From Trichosporon coremiiforme (taxonomy: Eukaryota > Basidiomycota > Tremellomycetes > Trichosporonales > Trichosporonaceae), in NCBI GenBank assembly GCA_039545355.1, contig BCJJ01000020.1, positions 434,001 through 498,000 of the forward strand: a DNA stretch of 64,000 bases, written 5' to 3'. Below the pieces are notes generated by a model, which saw only the letters and a program-made list of their open reading frames with translations, was not told where the DNA came from and made no database searches. The translations under genes were made by a program, and so were the position numbers. Shown one piece after another: positions 21,820 to 31,755 of the stretch. Within the stretch, counting starts at the first letter, position 1; every line of letters begins with the position of its first letter.

Positions 21820-23234
21820 ATGCAACAGACCCCGGGCTGTCTCCCCATCCCCAACGGGGGTGTCACGAGACAACCCAACTTCGGTGACCGCCAATTCATG
21901 CTGAACGTGCAGGAGTGAGTGATATAGGCGAGGGACCGCTGAGGTTGCGGCCCGAACTCCAGGAAATGCACAAGAGTCGCAGGGAGCACATATCAAGCGG
22001 GGTCTTAGTATACTCCGAAGTCCTGTGACCCTGTAGCAGTCACCTCCGAATCCGTGAGCACATCGCTGACAAACAGAACACCCCCCGGTGGCCCATCGGG
22101 CTCCCCGTCCTCGAACCCGCACTCCGGCCTGCACCCCGCGTCCTATAATGCTCTGACGTTCAGTGCCCTCGCCCTCGGCGCCGCCGCCCCGGGATCTTCC
22201 CCGTATTCCTCGTCTATGGCCATGTCCATCTCGCCTCCGCGATGGGGACCGGGCTCGCTCACGGGTAGCCTCGGCGCGTCGGGGTTCGGCCTCGGGTCCG
22301 GGTTCGGGAGTATGGGCAGTGGATTGAGCGGAAGTGCCGGCGCGAGCGGTGCGAGCTTCGTCGGTTCCGTTGGAGGCACGCTTGGCACGTCCTTCGGGCG
22401 ACAGGCCGAGGGACGCGAACGCGAGCTCGAGGCCAAGTACGTCAGGGACTTCACGTGCTGCGGGCGGCAGCTGAGTGGCCTGCACGAGCTGCTCGAGCAG
22501 TAAGTATCTTCATCAGCAAAGACGTCCCCCCCGGTGACTGAGCTGACGGCAGCTACGAGGAGGAGCACGCTGGATTGGCGGCCGATGTCCGCATGGCCGC
22601 CATCAACGCGGCGCAGACCAAGACGACGACGTTTGCCAGCAACATTGGCACGATGAGCTCCGACGTTCCCTCGACGCCGGGCATGATGGACATGGATATG
22701 GACATGGACGAGCCGTCTGTGCTGAGCCGGCCGCCGGCGGTCGCCGCTCTGAGCCTGAACAGCTCCATCCCCGGAACGCTCTCCGGAACGTTGCCTGGCG
22801 GAATACCCTCTACCTCCGCCTCACCATGGAGCGCAGCCTTCAGGCCGAGTAACCTGCAGCCGCCGGCGTGCGTGCCGCCCAGCGTGCTGTCTTACCCGAC
22901 GCCGCAACCGCAACCAGCCCCAGCCCCAGCGTCGCCAGCGCCGAAGCTGAGCCAGGAGCAGCTGGCGGCGAAGGCGTTGAAGAAGGCGCAGAAGAAGGCG
23001 GCGCAGACGGCGACGCCGCCGAACGAGACGGAGAACGGGGACTCGAAGGACCCCCCGCCAGAGGAGAAGGGCGAGAAGCGCTTCCGGTGCCCGATCGAGG
23101 GATGCGGCAAGGTGTACAAGCAGGCCAATGGTCTCAAGTACCACCTCACGCGGAGTATCAACTCGGGACACGGCAACGTTGCTGCCATGGGCGGCTTGCT
23201 CTCCATGCTGGGCCAGGACGAGGACAAGTCATAG
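21820..23234 (+). CDS. Sfp1-like C2H2 zinc-finger protein
   Basis: Three exons (21820-21914, 22077-22499, 22553-23234) join with consistent phases to 399 residues. The second junction restores a motif split between exons: FTCCGRQLSGLHELLEQ continues as HYEEEH, the first atypical C2H2 finger of the Sfp1 family (CC...H....H). A canonical finger lies near the C-terminus (~residue 350): FRCPIEGCGKVYKQANGLKYH, with its second His in SINSGH. The remainder is Ser/Gly/Pro-rich with an Ala/Lys helix before the second finger. In budding yeast, Sfp1 couples TORC1 and nutrients to ribosomal-protein and ribosome-biogenesis transcription. The same role is plausible but not shown here. The 3' end converges on the Mrt4 gene. 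Confidence 0.8.
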
Positions 23235-23887
23235 TCTTGTGCCGCAATTGCACCCTCCTCCTTACCCACTCGAGACTCCGCCCATGCTGCACGCTGTAGC
23301 TGGAGCTGCACCTTAATCTGCTCTGTAATCTCCCTCTCTTCTCCGGCCCTTGGTGGCCCCTTGGTATCCCCGGCCCTCGTGACACCATAGATTCGATATC
23401 CCAGTGGACACTTTGCCCTGACCCGGCTCGTCCCGGCTTATAGAGACTGTTGACCGACAAAAACACACCCCTCAAAAGGAGCAACACCCCGCTTGGCCAT
23501 TGCCGTGCCGCGGCAGCTCCATCAAAAACAAAGCTTGTATCATCCCTGTTGTCTGTACTTTGATGCATTTACACTGGTCATTACATCTGGGATGTGGTCA
23601 CGCGAGCTCACGCACTGGTGGACCAAAATTGTCCAAAATTTCAAAGAACGTAAACAATCGAGCGAGGCCGGAAAAGCCTCGGCGCAGCACTCGGAGAGAC
23701 GTCATGTGAGTGGTCGTTTGTTCTATCATCCGAGGTGTCGCCAAGCACGTCGATTGGGAAGCTCTGCACCGAGAGCTTTGCAGGCAGACTGCAGCGGGCG
23801 ACGCAGGAAGAGGAGGAAGCCGCTGCAACCCACACACGTTATGTGATACAGAAAGAAACCGAATGCATGTACAGAAAAGAGTTAAGT
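23235..23887. other. Convergent 3' intergenic spacer
   Basis: This lies between the stop codons of the zinc-finger and Mrt4 genes. It presumably carries both 3' untranslated regions; nothing else is visible. Confidence 0.6.
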
Positions 23888-24704
23888 CTAGTCGTCGTCC
23901 TCGTCCATTCCCTCGCCCTCCGCGTCGAGCTCCTTGCCCTCGACGAAGCCGGTTCCCTTGCTCCAGTGTGATCCGAGGTGGATCTTGAACTCCTAATGGC
24001 GTTAGCTTGGGTCTGCAGAAGAATAGATTGAGGGAGGTTGAAGGAGAGGGATATGTGTGGGGAGGAATACTCACGGCCATCTGAATCGCAAGCAGCTTCA
24101 GGATACGGCACTTCTCCGAGCTGAGCTTCTCGCCCTCCTTGCAGAGGACGGTCTCTTCACGCAGCGACGGGACACCCTTGACGAGAAGCGTGTCGAGGCC
24201 GAGCTGGCGGAGCTGCGGGTCCATGGAGTGGGGGAGGGGGTCGCCGCTCTGGTCCTCAGTGTACGGCGTAAGGAGGGGGCCCTTGGGGAGCGTAATCGTC
24301 TCGGTGGCGGGGTTACCCTGGCGCGCGTACTCCTTCTTGACCCAAGTGTCAAACCACTCCTTCGTGTCCTCGACGGGGTGGGACGTGAGGAACAGTCCAA
24401 CGGGACCCTTGAGCCTCCGGCCAAGCTGGCCAAGGCCCTCCTCGTACTCCGTCTCGTCGTTGATGCCCAAAGCCTTGGCCATAACACGCGTCTTGCCGAA
24501 GAACATGCGCCCGGTACCGCGCCACTGCTGCCGGACCTCCTTCAGGCCCTCGTTCCGCATGTCGCCGACGGAGAAGAGGAAGACGTGGTCATACTCGTCG
24601 ATCGCCTTTTGGATCTCGTTCACGAGCGCGGCCTTCGACGCCTTGGTCGTCCGGATCGGCGTCTTCGAGAGCGTCGTCACGCGCTGGCGTTTTGACTTCG
24701 GCAT
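23888..24704 (-). CDS. MRT4: Ribosome assembly factor Mrt4 (P0-like)
   Basis: Exon 1 (24704-24075) and exon 2 (23992-23888), separated by an 82-bp intron in phase 0, encode 244 residues, close to the usual ~240. The start MPKSKRQRVTTLSKT is diagnostic of Mrt4. The ribosomal L10/P0-type domain follows: LVNEIQKAIDEYDHVFLFS, then GTGRMFFGKTRVMAKALG and LKGPVGLFLTSHP. The C-terminus is LGSHWSKGTGFVEGKELDA and an acidic tail. Mrt4 is a nucleolar factor that occupies the P0 site on pre-60S particles until it is exchanged for P0. The open frame continues 73 codons upstream of 24704, but the family start fixes the ATG. It is divergent from TSC1 with 350 bp between starts. Confidence 0.95.
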
Positions 24705-25054
24705 CGTGTCAAGGTGATAGGTGGTAAGTGGTGAGTGATGAAGGGAGTGGTTGTTTGCACGCAACTGCAGGTAGATCGCCGGACGCACCCAGCAGCCACC
24801 TCCGCCGAAATCTTCAGAAATCTGCGCGGAATCAGATACTACACACCTGACCTCCACCGGATCGGGTGTCACCCAAAGCATACCGCAGGTGCAGGTGGCA
24901 AATTGCCCCCGCCCACAGCGCACGTGAGGTCATCACGCCGCAAGGGAACGACCAAGGCCATAGCCGTCATAGCCTGCCTGTTGATGGCCGCTGCCTTGCG
25001 TCCCGAGCTGAACACCACCATTCACAGCAATCCAAGAATCAAGCGACAGTGACC
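24705..25054. promoter_or_regulatory. Divergent promoter region between Mrt4 and TSC1 genes
   Basis: These 350 bp separate two oppositely directed start codons. No individual binding site can be named with confidence. The arrangement would let a 60S assembly factor and a TORC1 regulator share control; this is inference. Confidence 0.45.
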
Positions 25055-27506
25055 ATGTCCGCGAAAGAGGGTGCGTGCCTCTTTCCCTTTCCTCTTGCTT
25101 CCAGCTTCGACCACTAGGACGGCTCCAGCTAATCCCAGTCCTCGCCAAGCTCGAGGGGTTCCCGCAGGACCTGTCCTCACTCCAGTTCTCGGGGGACGCG
25201 GCGGACGGCGTTGCCCTTGAGGGGTCCCTGACGCATCTGGCAGCCGACAATCCAACGCCAGAGGCGCGCAACAGTATCGCCCAAGCGGCCGCGGTCTTGA
25301 CACCGACACAGGCGACGGAGCAGATCGAGCTCGCATGGGCCGCTGACCATCCCGCTGATGACGAGGACAGGGACGCGCCGGCCAGAGCGAATGTCATCGA
25401 GCACGCTGTGAGAGGGCTACAGGATGGAGGGTATGACCGACGAGCGTGGTTGAGGTCCGCTGCGCTGGGACACCCGCGAGGAAGGGCAAGGGACGTCATT
25501 GTGAAATGGGGGTCGAACGACTTTGAGGTGAGCACCCACACTCCGAAGCCACGCTGTCGACTTTGCACGATCAGCTAACGTCCAGGCCTTTCTCGACGTG
25601 TGCATCCCCGAGTATCAGCGCCGCTCGCTCCGTTTCGGCATCACCGAGGTGATCGAGAGCATCATCCTCTCGCAGCCATACTCCCCCGAGGCGCCGACAC
25701 CCAACACGTTCATGTACCGGATGGCGGCGCACGAGTGCTTCAGCACGATCCTCAAGATGCTTTTGTTCGACACGTCAAACCAGCTGTTTCCCCTCGCGCT
25801 GTCCATGCTCGTCACAATCCTGCCCTTCTCCCTGCCCCTATTAACGAAGCACGTACCGACGCTCATGGTCATCCTTGGGCGTGCTGTGAGCTGGCGTGAC
25901 CGGCCGTTCGTCGATGCCGGGCTCACGTCACTGAGCGCGGTTACGCGGACACCGGAGCCAGCACCGAACCAGCACTGGGAAGTGTGCGCTGGACGAGACA
26001 GCGAGATCCTCGCGCCGAACGCGACCGAGAAGCGTGTCGTCGAACTCTTCCTCGTGTGCCTGTATGGAGCGTGGCCGTCGAACGTGATCGCCTTCACGCG
26101 CAACCCGGAGGGGTACCTGAACTCCAAAGGCGTTGAGGCGCTATACGCCGTCCCGTGGAACGAGGTGTGGGAGGCCAACATCCTGTCGACGCGCCTCGTC
26201 CCGCTCATCAGCGACTTCCAGTTGCACCCCAGTATCATCACGTTTACTTCCGACGCCGAGCTCGACGACGACTCGCGCCGCTGGGACAAGTGGGATCCGT
26301 CCGAGTTCGTGTCTATGGCTCATCTGATGAGTCACGCGTCCGAGCCGGACCAGATGTTCGACTTCTTCCGCGTGCCCGTGCCGGACAAGCCGCTGCCGAC
26401 CGTGGAGATGACGAGGGAACAGTCTCTGCTCCCGGAGGAAGGCGGTGACGACATCGAGCGCCTGAAGGAGGAGAACGAGCTCCTCCGCCTCGAGGCGCTA
26501 TATGCAGAAAGACTCCGCAAGCAATTCGTCTACCGTAAGCTCCCTGCATCGTCCACCAGCTGACATCAGACATTGGGCGGCTGCACCGCAACTCGCTCCG
26601 GTTCAACAGTGACGAGGCCGAGATCCACACCTTCGTGAACCGCGTCAAGGAGCAGACCAAGACAATTGCGGACCTGACTGCCGAGCTGAGCCACCAGCGC
26701 GCCGAGAGCAGCCAGGCGCAGGCAAAGCACGTCAAGTGGCAGGAGCAGCTCCGCGACAAGGTGTCTTCCTTCCGTGAGGAGCGCAGGCAGTGGCAGACCG
26801 AGGGCACCGCGCTGAAGAGCGACATCACCGAGCTCAAGAGCACGGTGCAGAAGCAGCGCGACGAGCTCGCCCAGGTCAAGAACGAGTAAGCTGGAAGATG
26901 GCGTCCAAAGCTGACGTGACAGGCGCTTCGCGCTCCAGAGCGAGCTGCTCGAGGCGATGCCGAAGATCAGGCACATCGAGGACTACGAAACGCGGATCAA
27001 GCAGCTGACTGACAGCCAACTGCTCTGGTAAGCTACATCGGCCCTACGCAGCTGACATCAGGGACTCAGACGTGCAGAAGCTGCGCGACGCGAAAGCGGC
27101 CGTCGAGACGTTCCAGTCGCGCTGTTTCGAGCTGGAGGGCATGCTGCGCGCGCGCGAACGCATGTGCGGGGAACAGGCCGACCGGATCCGGCACCTCGAG
27201 AACCGTGTCGTGATCGCCAGCTCAACAGCAGGCACGCCCGTGAACGAGCGTGCCGAGAAGGAGAAGCCGGAGCGGCAGCCGCAGACGATGGACCGCGAGT
27301 TCTGCATGCACGTGGCGGAGAACGCGCGGCGCAAGGCCGAGAAGCTCGAGCGGGAGAACCTTGAGCTGACGGTCGAGTTGGAGCGGCTGAAGCGCATGGC
27401 GTTGCAGAGCGCGGCGGAGACGGGGACAGAGGAGGAGCTGAAGGAGGAGCCGAAGGAGGCAAAAGGAGGAGCGAGGCAGCTCCTCGGAGACTTGCTCTCG
27501 AGTTAG
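25055..27506 (+). CDS. TSC1: Hamartin (TSC1) homologue
   Basis: Six exons (25055-25070, 25118-25527, 25586-26534, 26570-26885, 26923-27027, 27062-27506) join with consistent phases to 746 residues; the first exon has only 16 nt. The N-terminal half is helical-repeat hamartin domain. Its signature runs from FLVCLYGAWPSNVIAFTR through VPLISDFQLHPSIIT to DAELDDDSRRWDKWDPSEFV, parallel to animal hamartin's LYLYGMFPCNFVSFLR...HPELVT...ELDPRRW. From ~residue 430 to the end, charged heptad-rich segments (IERLKEENELLRLEALYAE and others) form a long coiled coil, where TSC2 binds. TSC1-TSC2 is the Rheb GTPase-activating complex that restrains TORC1. S. cerevisiae lacks it; S. pombe and many basidiomycetes keep it. 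It is convergent with pinin (86 bp apart). Confidence 0.92.
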
Positions 27507-27592
27507 TAGCTCGGAGCCGGATCAGTTTGTACTATATGTCATGTCATCATTATGTCCACATGTTTCATACACTCGTAATCCAGGTAACGCCT

Positions 27593-28632
27593 CTACGCCT
27601 CCACATCCATCCCCTGCCCCTGCTGCGCGTGCTTCTCCTTCTCCTGCGCCCGGAGCCCATCGACGCGCGTCCTCAGTTCACGGAGCTTCTTCTCCTGTGC
27701 GGCGCGCGTCTCGGCATGGCGCTCCCTCTCCGCCTCGATCTGGCCCTTCTCCCTCTCAATGAGGTCAGCAACATCGCGCTCCTGCCGTCTCAGCGTGTCC
27801 TCCTGTTCCGGCGTCAAGACTTTGGGCAAGAAGTACAGCGCGCTCAACCCCTTCGCCGTCGCGACTGATGCACTCGGGAGCAAGTCGCCAGGGAAGAGCT
27901 GGTCCGGCTGCGTCTGGTTCCTTGACGGGTGTTGGGGTGCGGACGCGCCGAGCCCGGCGCGAGGCAAAGGCGGGGAAGGTGTCGTGGACAGGTAGCCCTT
28001 GGCCGACTCGAGGAGGGCGTGTCGCGCCTCAGCGGCGAGTTGCCGGTCGAGGAACGTGTCGGCTGAGAGGCTTGCCTGAACAGCACGCAGCTCGCGTTCA
28101 GCCGCCAGAAGGGCCGAGGACTGGATCGCGTCCGTCTGCAGGCGGGCTGCTATCCGCGATTGCGTAGCGGCGCGGCGCTGCGCCTGGGATGTTAGCTCTT
28201 CCAGCAACTCATGGGCAGCTCGTTAATCGACGGCTCGCTTCGCTCGCCGTCCACTGCACTCACCGCCTCGCTCTTCTTCGTCTTGCCCTCGTCGTCCTGG
28301 AACTTGCGCAGTGTGCCGAGGATGTTGCCGAACATGCGCGCCGAACGCTTCCCGTCGTCTATCCGCCGGCGCTTCTCCGGTTTCGGCTTCTCCTCTGCTT
28401 CTCCCCCTTCCTCGTCCTCCTTCTTCTTCTCATCCCTTGCATTCTCCCTGGAGTCCGCCTTCAAGTCGTCCTTCATCTCGGTGTCGCCGCCGTCGACGTC
28501 TTTTCGCTTCTTCGAGTCGGTCTCGGCGTTGGGTTTTGATGGCGGCGGCGAACCGGAGGCCGGCTTCATCTCGGCGTCACCTGCTCTCGGGGATAATGGG
28601 AGCTCGCCGTCCTCGCGTTTCGGAGAGGACAT
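27593..28632 (-). CDS. Pinin/SDK/MemA-domain protein
   Basis: Exon 1 (28632-28264) and exon 2 (28183-27593), separated by an 80-bp intron in phase 0, encode 319 residues. An acceptor 6 bp further on (CAG/CGC) would remove two residues. The N-terminus is charged and disordered with Lys/Glu runs. The pinin core starts at ~residue 93 with RRRIDDGKRSARMFGNILGT and LRKFQDDEGKTKKSEA, and continues across the junction with QRRAATQSRIAARLQ. This matches pinin's R.RRMFGLLMGTLQKF...KR. Long charged coiled-coil segments follow near the C-terminus. Pinin is a nuclear protein tied to the exon-junction complex and the spliceosome. The family call is good; function here is inferred. Confidence 0.82.
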
Positions 28633-29071
28633 CGTGGTAAGTGAATGATGGGGGATGAGGTAGGCTGGCGAGAACGAGGAAGATCGAAATGTTGGCCGTG
28701 GTCGGCCTCCACACGGTCTGGTGTCAACTACATGTTGAGATTTTGATTCCGCCGTGTTGTCATGACACTGTGATCAGAGGAAGACAATCTGTGCATGCAT
28801 TTGCCCACTTCCGCTCAAGGTATAAGCTGAGCTCGTCACCTACCACTACTGTCGTACCCACCAACTGTCGATGCAAGCATTTTGTGAAGATAGGTTGTCT
28901 AGCCTGCGGAGTGGACGTTGAAGCTGCGTGAGCATAGATGTGGACACTAGGTAGGACTGGACTACTACGGAGGAGCAGGAATCCGAAACTCCTTCCTTCG
29001 CTCACCGCGCACTCACCCGACTGACACGTGCCTTCTCCTCACCTTTCCTTCTTCATTGACGTTCCACAATC

Positions 29072-29307
29072 ATGTCTTCGCCGCAACCAGAAGACAACGT
29101 GTTCGCGTTCCTCAATCAGCCACCGCCTCCACCAATACCGGACCGATGGATGACTGGTCATACAGAAGCGACTTCGTCCCACCTCCCTTTCTTTTGAAGC
29201 CGGTGAAGCGGGGTGAGATCTCAATTGCAGCGCAGCATGCGAGCCTGCGGTGGCTGGCGATGCAGGCCAAGCGACGTGGGGAGACTGGGGCGGGACGGTG
29301 CGTGTGA
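29072..29307 (+). pseudogene. Frameshifted relic of an unknown gene
   Basis: A CT-rich leader (28980-29070) precedes an ATG that opens MSSPQPEDNVFAFLNQPPPP and IPDRWM, then runs into a stop after 42 residues. At the W-M codons the +1 frame becomes coherent instead: MDDWSYRSDFVPPPFLLKPV, then KRGEISIAAQHASLRWLAMQ, ending at a TGA at 29305. Reading the two frames in series suggests one protein broken by a frameshift, with no convincing downstream exon. No family is recognised. A short real protein in either frame is also possible. Confidence 0.35.
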
Positions 29308-30324
29308 CACTCGCAGCGATCGACCGCGCACTAAGCTGCGAGTAGGATACGTAGGAGACTCCCTGACAGACAGGAAGCGTACTCTTTGTGAGATGGACAT
29401 GCACCACGACAGGGTTCCGGAAATGACCGATGCATGAGTTGCGCACACCGAAGATCGGGTCGATCGGGCTTGTCGAGAGGCTGCGTTGTCGCTTCCGTCC
29501 TCGGCGAAGCAACTGCAGCCGCCAGCATCAGTGCTCCGCGACACTGTGTGGCGGGCACTCAGCGTGATCTACCTTTCAGTAGATAAACGGACGCGGATGA
29601 TGGTCTGACGGTGTGTCAGAGTTCTCGCACTCGGCCCTGGTACGATATGCTCTGGATGATCAGCTCGACCCGGCACACTGCAAGACCACTTGCAGCACCA
29701 GTCACAATTGCACCGAGGTAACGGTGACCAAAGTGAGAGTGACGTGCGATGGCGTGGAGACTGATCTTGACGTCTCTGAGGTCTCCTTGCCCATCCGTCG
29801 CCCAGAGCCAGCGGATCACACGATTCATAACAGGTCAACGGGTTCGTGCCTTCCTCCCTCGCCGACAGAGCGCCTGGGGACACTCGGTCTCGGGTTCCGC
29901 CAAAAAGAGGAGTCACTACTCACGCCACCCACGGATCCGTAATGACCTCTCACAGGTGACTGAGACGATGCACTCAGTCCGAACATAGTCTGCGACTGAT
30001 TGCGCAGGTAGCGGGGACATTCACGAGCGTTGGATTGCCCTCCTTTGCGACGTGGGGGGACTGTGACTGATCACTCATGTCACTGTCAGCTGTATGGGAC
30101 GGACACGCCCTTCTCCTCTGCGTCCCTTCTCGCCGACACCGTCCTTTGCACTTGTGCGGCCTGAACTTTCCACCATCCCCCACCTCACCCACATTCTCCA
30201 GAGTGTCGTCTTCCACCAGGAAGAAGAATATTTACCACATCGCCTACCCAGTCAGTCTGGGGGTGACTAGGACCTCCGCAAGATCCGATTGACGGACGCG
30301 CACCTCGCACAGACTGACAAGTTG

Positions 30325-31024
30325 ATGAACGCTCGCCTGTGGCACTTCTTCCCCTTCGACGCCATGGAGTGCATCCTGCGCCTTGCTCGTGTCACTGGCT
30401 CTATCCGCCTTTCCCCAGGGTTAGTGTCGTCCTCTTGCGCTTGCACTAACTGTTCAGCCCCCCCTGACTTCTCAAAGCACGCGCACGACGCCGCACGGGA
30501 GGAAGAGTATCAGCTGTGCCACAAAGTCATGCCGTGACCTCGTGGTGGATCCCTCTCATCTCGCACCTTGTCGTTTACATGCAAACGTTCCAGCGCAAGG
30601 AAACAGCTCAGGTCCAGCCACTCGCCGAGGTCGTCCAGCAAATCTCGGCGACGAAGGTGGTGGTCAACGAGTACGTTACGACTATGGCTTCGCGCAACTG
30701 TGAACCGTCGTCGAGTCGGTGGTTGCTAACGTGAGCATGCGTTCCATGCGCTACGCCCCCGCCGCGCCGCTGTACAAGTCTAGCCTGCGTGCGTCTCTAC
30801 CCATCCGTGACTTAACTGATCAGTATAGGCTTTGTTCAGCTGAAGGACACCGGCCGCAGCCGGCAGCAGTATTGGGCGAAGTACGACATGAAACTCGTCG
30901 AGAAGGCCACCGATGCCATGGCCGACAAGGACTCGAAGGCTTGGGTCCATAAACACTGCGTTGCGGAGCACAAGTGTCTCAGCCGCGGGTTCAGGGAGAT
31001 CCACTTACAACGCAGCGTTCGAAG
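30325..31024 (+). pseudogene. Degenerate multi-exon gene of unknown family
   Basis: Several coherent segments lie in series: ARLWHFFPFDAMECILRLAR with a donor (GTTAGT, ~30420), HAHDAAREEEYQLCHK (~30480), WWIPLISHLVVYMQTFQRKE and VQPLAEVVQQISATKVVVN (~30545-30670). After a possible intron ending in GCTAACGTGAG come MRSMRYAPAAPLYKSSL, an intron at 30789-30828, and FVQLKDTGRSRQQYWAKYDM with KLVEKATDAMADKDSKAWV, up to a donor at 31025. The second and third segments are in incompatible frames, with a TGA at the join, so a frameshift is likely. No known domain is recognised. It may still be a working gene whose splicing I have misread. Confidence 0.35.
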
Positions 31025-31137
31025 GTAAGATTCTCGTGGCTGCAAGACTTCTCTCACTGGAGCGCATGTTTCTGACTAGTTGCCCGCTGCGAGCGCGGTT
31101 CTGCGCGGCGTCGGCGTCTACCCGCACGATGAATCTT

Positions 31138-31218
31138 GGGATGATAGCTCAGTTGGGAGAGCGCGAGAGTGAAGATACTCAATTCTTGAGGTCGGGCGTT
31201 CGATCCGCCCTCGTCCCA
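31138..31218 (+). tRNA. tRNA-Phe (anticodon GAA) with 8-nt intron
   Basis: A cloverleaf is visible: acceptor GGGATGA/TCGTCCC, D arm GCTC/GAGC with AGTTGGGA loop, anticodon stem CGAGA/TCTTG, and T arm GGGCG/CGCCC with TTCGATC loop. The anticodon loop reads GT-GAA-G, followed by an 8-nt intron (ATACTCAA) at the canonical position 37/38. The intact-length RNA would be 73 nt after splicing. Box A (TAGCTCAGTTGG) and box B are present. A TTTTT run lies about 35 bp downstream. It sits at the left edge of the gene-poor block. Confidence 0.9.
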
Positions 31219-31665
31219 TTGCTGTTCCTCTTCAGAGACGATGACGGACCGCGACTTTTTGGAGGCTTGGTAACGAACGAATGGGAGACGGCCAACAATG
31301 ACAGGGTGAGCTGATAGACACTCAATCAGAGAGGGTCTCCGTCCATGCTCGCGGATATGCCGCAAACGAACCTGGCGCGAGTGGATACACTGTAACCTGC
31401 AGCTCGTTACCTGCAAGCCGGGTACAGCTGTTCGTGCATGTCCATTGAGCTTTGCTGTCGTGAGAAGCTCGAACTGTAGTTGCTGGAAACCAGGTACAAT
31501 ACCTTCGTGCGTGAAACTGCCACACTGAGACTGCGCGCGCCCCGCGCCCCGTTCGTAAGGTATCACTAGACCGTGCAGTCGAACTCAACCAAGTACCTTG
31601 ATGGTACTGAGCCTCGGTGCACTGCAGAGAAAAAGAGAAAGCATGATGACGAAAGAGAAAAAGGA

Positions 31666-31755
31666 AGCCTCGTATGGGGCTCGAACCCATGACTGTGTGA
31701 TCAATCGGCTTTGTTGCGTAAGAGTCACACTATCTACCGACTGATATAACGAGGC
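31666..31755 (-). tRNA. tRNA-Lys (anticodon CTT) with 17-nt intron
   Basis: On the minus strand the acceptor stem is GCCTCGT/ACGAGGC, the D arm TATC/GATA with the AGTCGGTA loop, the anticodon stem TGTGA/TCACA and the T arm ATGGG/CCCAT with TTCGAGC. The loop starts CT-CTT-A and then carries a 17-nt intron at position 37/38, leaving 73 nt after splicing. TTTTT follows within 6 nt of the 3' end, a Pol III terminator. It converges on tRNA-Phe, about 450 bp away. Confidence 0.9.

Larger units (their letters stand above)
28633..31137. other. Left edge of the gene-poor block, with gene relics
   Basis: It holds the two relics listed separately (29072-29307 and 30325-31024). The rest, including 29310-30280, shows no recognisable gene. 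Confidence 0.4.

Noticed and set aside
31054..31566. 170-codon minus-strand ORF
   Set aside because: It runs antisense through tRNA-Phe and has no protein-family features.
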